Assembly: GCA_000436915.1 (NCBI GenBank)
Contig: HF994194.1
Coordinates: 1-5,578 of the forward strand
Length of the DNA stretch: 5,578 bases
From: Prevotella sp. CAG:1092
GTDB taxonomy: Bacteria > Bacteroidota > Bacteroidia > Bacteroidales > Bacteroidaceae
Direction: 5' to 3'
Of this stretch, positions 1-5,578 are shown one piece after another. The position numbers and the translations under genes were made by a program. The first letter of the stretch is position 1. Each line of letters starts with the position of its first letter. The notes below the pieces were generated by a model, which was given only the letters and a program-made list of their open reading frames with translations, was not told the DNA's origin and ran no database searches.

Positions 1-264
1 CGGAAGGTAAAAATTTCAGAAATACTACAGATAAATCAAACGTTAGATAGAATTAATGTCGATAAACTTTCAATAATGGCACAGTTTGAATTGTATAAAT
101 TTAACCGAAAAAGCGAAATACTAATTGATTTCTTATACCGAAAAACATCGAACATCAAGGATGAGAATGAATTATCTAACTTAATGGATAGTGAAATATA
201 TTTCGAAATTCCATCTATTGTAATGAATGAAATCGGTTTATCTGACGACATTAAAGCCGAATAA
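1..264 (+). CDS. 3' end of an unrecognised phage protein (5'-partial)
   Basis: The frame is open from the first base of the window to a TAA at 262-264, giving 87 residues. I do not recognise the family. The visible part has no membrane segment, no cysteine motif and no catalytic signature. It is rich in Ile, Leu, Asn, Glu and Lys, and its first 25 residues look like an amphipathic helix (KISEILQINQTLDRI). An ATG at 76 could start a 62-residue protein. I prefer a gene beginning before the window because the frame upstream of that ATG already reads as ordinary protein and holds no stop. It lies 118 bases upstream of the tail sheath gene on the same strand, so it may belong to the virion or tail block, but that is inference from position only. 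That it is coding is fairly secure; its function is unknown. Confidence 0.7.
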   Translation, partial: RKVKISEILQINQTLDRINVDKLSIMAQFELYKFNRKSEILIDFLYRKTSNIKDENELSNLMDSEIYFEIPSIVMNEIGLSDDIKAE

Positions 265-333
265 AGTTAATAAAACTATAAATGATTATTTTTTTTAATC
301 GCCTAAATATCATTTAATACGATTTTATCATAT

Positions 334-382
334 GGACTCGATATTTATTATTAAGTGAAAATAAATATTTAAAATTAAAATA
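334..382 (+). promoter_or_regulatory. Candidate phage promoter/leader of the tail sheath gene
   Basis: This A/T-rich stretch contains GGACT (334-338), ATTTAT (343-348) and GAAA (357-360). The same three words, with the same 8-base gap between ATTTAT and GAAA, precede the structural-looking gene at 5279. It also holds AATAAATA at 360-367, one base from the T4 late -10 box TATAAATA and about 15 bases before the ATG. There is no TAnnTTTG host-type box and no Shine-Dalgarno sequence before the ATG at 383, only A/T-rich leader. A late promoter here is inference from two examples in low-complexity DNA. The rest of the gap (265-333) shows only an eight-T run and TATAAATG at 277-284. Confidence 0.3.
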
Positions 383-3300
383 ATGGCAATTTCAAATAAC
401 AGTGCAAGACAAACACATGTTTCACCAGGTATTTACACTAAAGAAACTGACCTGACATATGCTTCAAAATCGTTGGGCATTACGACATTAGGTGTTGTAG
501 GTGAAACTTTAAAAGGTCCTGCCTTTCAACCGATAGCGATAGAGGATTGGAGACAATTTCAATCGTATTTCGGTGGTACCAGTACTGAAAAATACAAAGG
601 TAGTCAGTATCCTAAATACGAGCTTCCATACATTGCTAAAACATACTTAGAAGAATCGAAACAATTACAGGTGTGTCGTGTATTAGGATTATCAGGAACG
701 AATGCAGGACCTGCGTGGGTTATCAGTGCTTATAGCTCAAAGGCTGACACTACCTCGCCTTATGTAAAGGAAAAGCCACTGGTTATCGCTGTGTTACGTT
801 CAAGAGGTGAACATAAAAAGGCTGCACTTGTAAAAGTTGCAGACGAAACTACTTGCGAGGATGTATATGAATATGACAAGATATCATATTACGCTAAATC
901 GGTAAGACTTGTACCTTCAAAATCGTTAGTTTCAAGTTTGGAAAATTGTAAACCAGGCTATAACACTACGACAGGGGATTTCAAGATTGATGTCTTAAAC
1001 TATGGAACATTTACAATCGAAGTAACCCTTAACGATGGCGAAGAAGGCAAAGAAACGAAAAAGAATTATTCAGTTTCATTGAATCCGAACACCAAAAATT
1101 ACATTTACAACGTTATTGGCGGTAAACCAGAAGAAGGTGATGCCGAAGTCTATGTCGAAGAATTATACGATGTTGCATTACGACAACTTATAGAACGTGG
1201 ACAGATTGACGAAATTAACTCAGAAGTAACAACATTTGAGCCGATAAAAATAATACCGTCACATGCAGCCGTAACAGATCTACTGACTGTCGATGAGAGT
1301 ATGTTAACTCGTAAGGATGTCGGTAAACGTTTCTTATACAGTGCCTCAGAATCGGTAAACAGCGAAAACGGTCATTTAACCGTCCATACTTCTAATGATA
1401 AAGGAAAGACGTGGGTGTCATCTACAGGCGAAGTTGGTCATATTTATACCGTTGTTTCTTATACGACAACTGACGGCACAAGAGAATATTATTATGGCGA
1501 ATATCTTGATAGTGGTGATAATCGTTATAAGGTCGAAAAACTATGTGAGCCGATTGTTGACCAAAAAACTAAAATCTGTACCGAAGCTGTCGTATGTCTC
1601 ACTGATGGTCTAACTTATGTCTATAATGTGAGTGAAGAAAATGATGCCGATGTAAGACCGATAACATTCGACATGAATAACTATAAAGAATCATATCGTT
1701 ATGCAACGACACCTTGGATAGTATCGGAACTTAAAGGTTCTGCCGAACATGTGGAATTGTCAAAATTATTCAGATTTAACACAATTTCTGACGGTAATGC
1801 TTCTAATACGGAAGTGAAAGTTTCGATTGAAAATATCGATCCTGTTTATGGTACATTCGATGTAATTGTTCGTAGTTTCTACGATTCAGATGCAAGTCCT
1901 ATCGTACTTGAAAGATATAAGGGTTGTGATTTGGTACCGGGTTCTCAGAACTATGTTGCCTATAAGATAGGCTCGACGGACGAAACTTACGAAACGAAGT
2001 CACGTTATATTACAGTCGAGGTCAATGAAAATGATATAACGAAAACCTCTATTCCAGCTGGTTTCTTAGGATATCCTGTCAGAAATTATAACGGTCGTCA
2101 AATTGGAATTAAAAAAGAGTTGTCAAATCCATATTTTGAATATAATACCAATATTGATGAAGATATCCGTATAAATCGACAATATTTCGGTGTGTCTGAT
2201 TTGGTAGGTATTGACGAAGATGTTTTATCTTATAAGGGTGTTGAAGCATATAATAATGTCCCTGAAGGATTAACTCCTTGTTTCCACCTTGATTCAAGAA
2301 TTTTAACAGGTGTTCCCGATAAAGACGGAAAAATAACCGAAAACAACATATCACAGACAGTTAGTGTAGATGGAATGACGGGTTATCGATGGGTAACTGT
2401 CGGTAAGGGAAATATGACATCTTACGGCATCGAGCCGAGATTAGGAGATGAAGCAACAATGTTGAATACGATATATGAAGACAAACGCTATCGTAAATTT
2501 ACTGTTGCGTTCTATGGTGGTTATGATGGATGGGATTATTATCGTACCTCGAGAAGTAATACTGACGAGTTTACATATCGTAAATATCGTGGAAACTTAA
2601 ATACAGCAACAGGACATGGTTCAAGTTTTGATGTAATAAGAGATGTTGAAACTTATGGCTTTGAGGCAGGTACAAGAGCTATCACTTCAGACTGGTACGC
2701 ATATTTATCGGCAATAAGACAGTTAGCAAATCCGAAGACCATTGATATCAATGTTTTAGCGACACCTGGTATCGACTATGTAAACAACAAATCTCTTGTC
2801 GATGAGGTAATCGATATGGTCGAAAACGAAAGAGCTGATTGTATCTATGTCGTAACGACACCTGATAAGCCTTTTGGCGCATCAGATAGTGAAAGTGAAA
2901 TGTATACACCGGATGAAGCCGTCGATAACCTTGACGACAGTAACATTGATAGCAACTATACTTGCACATATTATCCGTGGGTAAAAACCTTTGATACCGA
3001 CAATAATCAGTATATTTATTTGCCTACCACAAAGGATGTCGTAAAGAATTTTGCTTATACTGACAATACAGCGTATCCGTGGTTTGCAGCAGCAGGTTAT
3101 AATCGTGGACTACTGGATGGTGTAAATCCTAAGAAGATACTTAAATTATCGGAACAGGACGAATTATATAGCGGACGCATTAATTTTATTAATAAATTCG
3201 CTAAGGAAGGAATGAGAATATGGGGTGACAAGAATTTACAAATAACAGAAACTCAAATGAACCGAATTTCTAAACGTCGTCTGTTAATCCGTATTAGAAA

Positions 3301-3571
3301 ACTTCTCTCGATCGCTTGTATCGGTCTGTTATTCGATCCGAATGATAATACGGTAGTAAAATCATTTAAAGCCGCCGTCGATCCAATTTTAGACGATATC
3401 CGAAATAAGAGAGGAATTACCGATTATCGAATCGAAGTTGATGACAGTCAAGAGGCACGAGACAGATTGGAGTTGCCAGCCAAGATATATCTGAAACTGC
3501 AACCGAATCTCGAATACATCACGATTGATTTCGTCATCACACCACAGGGAGCGTCTTTTGATGATATTTAA
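383..3571 (+). CDS. Contractile tail sheath protein, unusually long (1062 aa)
   Basis: This is the subunit of the contractile sheath that polymerises around the tail tube and shortens to drive the tube through the host envelope (T4 gp18 family). The N-terminus has the family pattern SPGIYTKETD (14-23), followed by the GVVGETLKGPAFQP stretch and a helix-rich region to about residue 112. The core is visible again at LFRFNTISDG (462-471) and through DLVPGSQNYVAYKIG (516-530). The C-terminal half holds the conserved sheath blocks: WYAYLSAIRQLANPKTIDINVLATPG (771-796, interior Ile/Asp-rich), YYPWVKTFD (863-871), AYPWFAAAGYNRG (897-909) and ISKRRLLIRIRKLL (962-975). It ends in the sheath C-terminal domain with LFDPNDN (983-989) and a final beta-rich segment. 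T4 gp18 has 659 residues; the surplus lies mostly at about 115-450, presumably surface-exposed insertions. The start at 383 gives the expected N-terminal arm, without a Shine-Dalgarno. A terminator follows 16 bases after the stop. Confidence 0.95.
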   Translation: MAISNNSARQTHVSPGIYTKETDLTYASKSLGITTLGVVGETLKGPAFQPIAIEDWRQFQSYFGGTSTEKYKGSQYPKYELPYIAKTYLEESKQLQVCRVLGLSGTNAGPAWVISAYSSKADTTSPYVKEKPLVIAVLRSRGEHKKAALVKVADETTCEDVYEYDKISYYAKSVRLVPSKSLVSSLENCKPGYNTTTGDFKIDVLNYGTFTIEVTLNDGEEGKETKKNYSVSLNPNTKNYIYNVIGGKPEEGDAEVYVEELYDVALRQLIERGQIDEINSEVTTFEPIKIIPSHAAVTDLLTVDESMLTRKDVGKRFLYSASESVNSENGHLTVHTSNDKGKTWVSSTGEVGHIYTVVSYTTTDGTREYYYGEYLDSGDNRYKVEKLCEPIVDQKTKICTEAVVCLTDGLTYVYNVSEENDADVRPITFDMNNYKESYRYATTPWIVSELKGSAEHVELSKLFRFNTISDGNASNTEVKVSIENIDPVYGTFDVIVRSFYDSDASPIVLERYKGCDLVPGSQNYVAYKIGSTDETYETKSRYITVEVNENDITKTSIPAGFLGYPVRNYNGRQIGIKKELSNPYFEYNTNIDEDIRINRQYFGVSDLVGIDEDVLSYKGVEAYNNVPEGLTPCFHLDSRILTGVPDKDGKITENNISQTVSVDGMTGYRWVTVGKGNMTSYGIEPRLGDEATMLNTIYEDKRYRKFTVAFYGGYDGWDYYRTSRSNTDEFTYRKYRGNLNTATGHGSSFDVIRDVETYGFEAGTRAITSDWYAYLSAIRQLANPKTIDINVLATPGIDYVNNKSLVDEVIDMVENERADCIYVVTTPDKPFGASDSESEMYTPDEAVDNLDDSNIDSNYTCTYYPWVKTFDTDNNQYIYLPTTKDVVKNFAYTDNTAYPWFAAAGYNRGLLDGVNPKKILKLSEQDELYSGRINFINKFAKEGMRIWGDKNLQITETQMNRISKRRLLIRIRKLLSIACIGLLFDPNDNTVVKSFKAAVDPILDDIRNKRGITDYRIEVDDSQEARDRLELPAKIYLKLQPNLEYITIDFVITPQGASFDDI

Positions 3572-3587
3572 AATAATGACAAAGTGG

Positions 3588-3617
3588 AAAAGAGAGGTTA
3601 TAAGACCTCTCTTTTTT
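3588..3617 (+). terminator. Intrinsic terminator after the tail sheath gene
   Basis: AAAAGAGAGGT (3588-3598) pairs perfectly with ACCTCTCTTTT (3605-3615) around a six-base loop TATAAG. The stem has 11 pairs, counting the A/U pairs at its base. A run of six T (3612-3617) follows the G/C part of the stem. It begins 16 bases after the sheath stop codon and is oriented to end the sheath transcript. It would separate sheath expression from the nuclease gene downstream. Confidence 0.9.
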
Positions 3618-3628
3618 ATTATTAATTG

Positions 3629-3642
3629 GATGTTAGATGTTA
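3629..3642 (+). repeat. Tandem 7-base repeat (GATGTTA x2)
   Basis: GATGTTA occurs twice back to back, directly between the sheath terminator and the promoter region of the nuclease gene. It is short and could be chance or replication slippage. It lies on the sheath side of the nuclease gene. Confidence 0.4.
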
Positions 3643-3649
3643 AAAATAA

Positions 3650-3667
3650 TAAATAATTAGTTATTTA
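3650..3667. repeat. AT-only inverted repeat upstream of the nuclease promoter
   Basis: TAAATAA (3650-3656) and TTATTTA (3661-3667) form a perfect 7-base inverted repeat around TTAG. The central TTAG coincides with the likely -33 position of the promoter at 3681-3688, so this could be an operator for a dimeric regulator. Because the arms are A/T only in A/T-rich DNA, chance is a real alternative. Confidence 0.35.
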
Positions 3668-3688
3668 CGTTTTATATTATTAATTTTG
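3657..3688 (+). promoter_or_regulatory. Bacteroidota-type promoter for the nuclease gene
   Basis: TAATTTTG at 3681-3688 matches exactly the -7 consensus TAnnTTTG used by the Bacteroidota housekeeping sigma factor. TTAG at 3657-3660, 20 bases upstream, matches three of four bases of the -33 element TTTG. Transcription would begin near 3694-3696, leaving a leader of about 30 bases to the ATG at 3726. The box lies after the sheath terminator and before a single gene, which fits a free-standing gene expressed by the unmodified host polymerase. No similar box was found before the sheath gene or the gene at 5279. Confidence 0.55.
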
Positions 3689-3725
3689 CATCAAGCATTT
3701 TAAACCCTAAATTTTTTCTTATACA

Positions 3726-5228
3726 ATGAATAAATTAGGAAATAATCAATATGGACATCTTACTACCGAAATTATCGTAGAACGATTTAAAGACGTTCAC
3801 GGTAACAGATACATATATGACAAAGTAAACTATGTTTCTATGCATAAAAAGGTATGTATCGTATGTGATGTACATGGTGAGTTCTGGCAGACTCCACACA
3901 ATCATCTTAAAGGTCAAAATTGCCCTTTGTGTACGAAAGAAGAGCGTCGTAACAAAGATATTTGCAAAGGGAAAACATCGTTAATAAAATTGGGTAATAA
4001 GAGGTTCAATAACAAGTTCGATTATTCAAAAGTCAAATATATAAACAATAAGAGTAACGTTAATATAATCTGTCCGATTCACGGCGAATTTCAGATGACT
4101 CCCTACGAGCATTTAAGTAGTCAATTTGGCTGCAAACAATGTGCCGTGCAGTTTGTTGCTGATAAGAGAAAAGAAAGTAATAGAGAAACCTTTTTCGAAT
4201 ATTCGAGAAAAATTCAAGAAAATCGTTATGACTATGACGAAGACAGTTATAATGGTATTGAATCCTTTATCAATATCAAGTGTCCAATACACGGATGGTT
4301 TAAACAAATAGCATCATATCATAGAAACGGATGCGGTTGTCCAAAATGTGCAAGAGTAATGTCAAAAGGCGAAGATGAAATTGCCGAATACATTAGGACA
4401 ACATTTGGTTATAAAATATCACAGCGTGACAGGTCGGTATTAAAACCGAGAGAACTTGACATATATGTTCCGGATAGAAAAATTGCTATCGAATACGACG
4501 GTCTAATATGGCATAGTGAGATGTATAAAAAAGAAATGATAAATTATCATTTATCCAAGACGGATGAATGTAAAAAGAACGGTATACGTTTAATCCATAT
4601 ATTTGAGGATGAGTGGCTTGAAAAGCCACAAATCATCAAATCGATGTTACGTAACATTTTCGGCGTAACGTCGCACAGACTGTATGCACGGCAGTGTGAT
4701 ATACGTAATGTTGACAGTAAAACTGCGATGCAGTTTCTTGACGACAACCACATACAGGGCCGTTGCAAGGCGAAATATCACTACGGACTGTATTATAACA
4801 ATGAGTTGGTGTCCTTGATGACGTTCGGACGGACACGTCAGCAGAAGAAGTACAACAACGACTATGACAACACATGGGAACTGTTGAGATTCTGCAACAA
4901 ATTGGACACTACCATTGTCGGTGGCGCAAGTAAATTGCTTAAACGATTTATAGGTGAGGTCAAGCCTCACCGTATCGTCACCTACGCTGACAAGCGTTGG
5001 TCATTGGGAAACCTATACGACCGTTTAGGTTTTACCCACACTCACGACAGCAAGCCGAATTATTTCTATGTCGTCGGACAACATCGTGAGAATCGTTTCA
5101 AGTATCGCAAGGGTGCGCTTGTCAAACAAGGGTTTGACAAGGACAAATCAGAACACGAAATCATGCTCGAACGTGGCATACCGAGAATTTACGATTGCGG
5201 TACAATGGCATTCGAAATGAAATTATAA
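3726..5228 (+). CDS. Putative homing-type endonuclease: three zinc-ribbon repeats, Vsr-like nuclease, GNAT/Mom-like C-terminal domain
   Basis: This 500-residue protein is probably a free-standing phage homing endonuclease that cuts DNA lacking its gene. Residues 14-208 hold three diverged copies of a zinc-binding module, each C-x2-H-G-x-F, then His, then C-x2-C. The ligands are C47/H50/H60/C66/C69, C116/H119/H129/C136/C139 and C186/H189/H199/C205/C208. Residues 213-313 look like a Vsr/EDxHD nuclease: E216 or E218, RELDIYVP (D245), IAIEYDGLIWHSE (E256, D258, H263) and GIRLIHIFEDEW (286-297). By alignment to Vsr, D245 and H263 are the likely metal and catalytic residues. Residues 316-500 resemble a GNAT/Mom-like fold: FLDDNHIQG, YGLYYNNELVSLMTFGR, ELLRFCNK, GGASKLLKRF and YADKRWSLGNLYDRLGF. 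There is no Shine-Dalgarno; the start follows a host-type promoter. Base composition changes inside the gene. The alternative is a phage-encoded restriction or modification enzyme. The nuclease call is firmer than the homing call. Confidence 0.8.
   Translation: MNKLGNNQYGHLTTEIIVERFKDVHGNRYIYDKVNYVSMHKKVCIVCDVHGEFWQTPHNHLKGQNCPLCTKEERRNKDICKGKTSLIKLGNKRFNNKFDYSKVKYINNKSNVNIICPIHGEFQMTPYEHLSSQFGCKQCAVQFVADKRKESNRETFFEYSRKIQENRYDYDEDSYNGIESFINIKCPIHGWFKQIASYHRNGCGCPKCARVMSKGEDEIAEYIRTTFGYKISQRDRSVLKPRELDIYVPDRKIAIEYDGLIWHSEMYKKEMINYHLSKTDECKKNGIRLIHIFEDEWLEKPQIIKSMLRNIFGVTSHRLYARQCDIRNVDSKTAMQFLDDNHIQGRCKAKYHYGLYYNNELVSLMTFGRTRQQKKYNNDYDNTWELLRFCNKLDTTIVGGASKLLKRFIGEVKPHRIVTYADKRWSLGNLYDRLGFTHTHDSKPNYFYVVGQHRENRFKYRKGALVKQGFDKDKSEHEIMLERGIPRIYDCGTMAFEMKL
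4613..4629 (+). repeat. Perfect hairpin inside the nuclease gene
   Basis: GTGGCTT (4613-4619) and AAGCCAC (4623-4629) are perfect complements around a three-base GAA loop. It overlaps the codons for the EWLEKP segment at the end of the nuclease domain, which is probably conserved in the family, so the palindrome may simply follow from the protein sequence. It lies exactly where the G+C content of the gene rises. Confidence 0.4.
5118..5141 (+). repeat. Perfect 10-bp hairpin near the 3' end of the nuclease gene
   Basis: CTTGTCAAAC (5118-5127) pairs over all ten bases with GTTTGACAAG (5132-5141) around an AAGG tetraloop. It lies 87 bases before the nuclease stop codon and has no T-run after it, so it is not a standard intrinsic terminator. 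It may be an RNA structure that slows 3' decay, a protein-binding palindrome, or chance. It is the longest perfect inverted repeat I found inside a coding sequence in this window. Confidence 0.5.
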
Positions 5229-5241
5229 TTCTCCATTCCAA

Positions 5242-5278
5242 GGACTATTTATAATATATAGAAATATAATAATTTATT
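5242..5278 (+). promoter_or_regulatory. Candidate phage promoter/leader of the acidic protein gene
   Basis: GGACT (5242-5246), ATTTAT (5247-5252) and GAAA (5261-5264) recur here as in the leader of the sheath gene, with the same 8-base gap between the last two words. TATAATAA follows at 5265-5272. No terminator separates this leader from the nuclease gene, so read-through from the nuclease promoter is also possible. There is no Shine-Dalgarno before the ATG at 5279. The similarity may reflect a shared late promoter or simply A/T-rich composition. Confidence 0.3.
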
Positions 5279-5578
5279 ATGAGAAGTAGACATCAGAATA
5301 CGATAGACGAAATGAAATTAATGTTGAATAACAAAAATAATTTAACTTTAGAAAGTTTCGTTATGCCACGGATGGAGGAACACGATGATATGGATGATTA
5401 CGAAGACGAATACGTCGATGACGAAGACTCTATGATGGACGACCCTTCAATGGCAGATAGGGGAAGTATCAATGGAATAGAAAAAGAGTTAACTCAAATA
5501 CGCAAGATAGCATTAAGTGTAATTAACAGACTAGCGGATAAACCTACATGTCCTCAATACGATACGATGAAAAAGATA
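5279..5578 (+). CDS. 5' end of an unrecognised acidic phage protein (3'-partial)
   Basis: An ATG at 5279 opens a frame of exactly 100 codons that reaches the last base of the window without a stop. I do not recognise the family. Residues 1-32 are mildly basic (MRSRHQNTIDEMKLML, then LTLESFVMPRM). Residues 33-60 form a strongly acidic stretch of Asp/Glu with Met and Tyr (HDDMDDYEDEYVDDED), probably disordered. Residues 64-88 look like an amphipathic helix (IEKELTQIRKIALSVINRLADK), a possible coiled coil. The start follows the nuclease stop by 50 bases and has the same kind of A/T-only leader as the sheath gene. In T4 the tail tube gene follows the sheath, but this sequence does not look like a tube protein. 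A virion or assembly role is inferred from position alone. Confidence 0.75.
   Translation, partial: MRSRHQNTIDEMKLMLNNKNNLTLESFVMPRMEEHDDMDDYEDEYVDDEDSMMDDPSMADRGSINGIEKELTQIRKIALSVINRLADKPTCPQYDTMKKI

Noticed and set aside
36..251. 71-residue - strand frame opposite the partial first gene
   Set aside because: The + strand frame is open across the whole stretch and agrees with the direction of all neighbours; the - strand product is a Ser/Ile-rich shadow.
284..300. GATTA, T-run, TAATC as a terminator after the first gene
   Set aside because: The stem is only five A/T-rich pairs and the T-run is in the loop rather than after the stem, so it is not a credible intrinsic terminator.
1395..1613. 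72-residue frame on the + strand inside the sheath gene, and - strand frames at 2109-2354 and 2748-2969
   Set aside because: All overlap the sheath gene in other frames and show no family pattern.
4647..4970. Open 107-residue frame on the - strand opposite the nuclease gene, with further frames at 4636-4875 and 4547-4768
   Set aside because: They lie wholly inside the well-supported nuclease gene, have Val/Cys/His-rich low-complexity composition and no leader; they follow from the reduced A/T content there.
383..5228. Recoding of TAG to glutamine as in some Bacteroidota megaphages
   Set aside because: Neither complete gene contains an in-frame TAG although both use many glutamine codons (CAA/CAG), and every visible stop is TAA.
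5229..5278. Terminator after the nuclease gene
   Set aside because: The only pairing (CTATTTAT with ATATATAG) is A/T-rich with a mismatch and lacks a following T-run.

Overview
The window is most likely a piece of a large contractile-tailed (myovirus-type) phage genome infecting a Bacteroidota host. The phage assignment rests on a recognisable, very long tail sheath gene. The host guess rests on two weaker signals. None of the three visible gene starts has a Shine-Dalgarno sequence (all sit behind A/T-rich leaders), and the middle gene is preceded by an exact TAnnTTTG box, the -7 element of Bacteroidota housekeeping promoters. All genes are on the + strand and each of the three visible stops is TAA. 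There is no in-frame TAG in about 1560 codons of the two complete genes, so nothing suggests the TAG recoding known in some gut megaphages.

Layout: (1) positions 1-264 hold the 3' end of an unrecognised gene. (2) Positions 265-382 are an A/T-rich gap with a candidate late-type promoter. (3) Positions 383-3571 encode a 1062-residue tail sheath protein, much longer than the 659-residue T4 gp18; the extra length lies mainly in the middle of the chain. (4) Positions 3572-3725 hold a strong intrinsic terminator, a small tandem repeat, an AT-only inverted repeat and a host-like promoter. (5) Positions 3726-5228 encode a 500-residue protein with three zinc-ribbon-like repeats, a Vsr-like (EDxHD/PD-(D/E)XK-type) nuclease domain and a C-terminal domain resembling the GNAT/Mom-like fold. 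It is best read as a free-standing homing-type endonuclease. (6) Positions 5229-5278 are a short leader sharing motifs and spacing with the leader of the sheath gene. (7) Positions 5279-5578 are the 5' end of an acidic, unrecognised protein that runs off the window.

The arrangement reads as a structural (late) gene block interrupted by a selfish nuclease gene. The sheath transcript is closed by its own terminator, the nuclease carries its own host-type promoter, and the next gene restarts with a leader like that of the sheath. The nuclease gene is compositionally split: by hand count about 33-34% G+C over 3961-4560 and about 45% over 4621-5220. The change falls near the boundary between the nuclease domain and the C-terminal domain, which suggests a chimeric origin. 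No RNA genes, CRISPR arrays or insertion sequences were seen.
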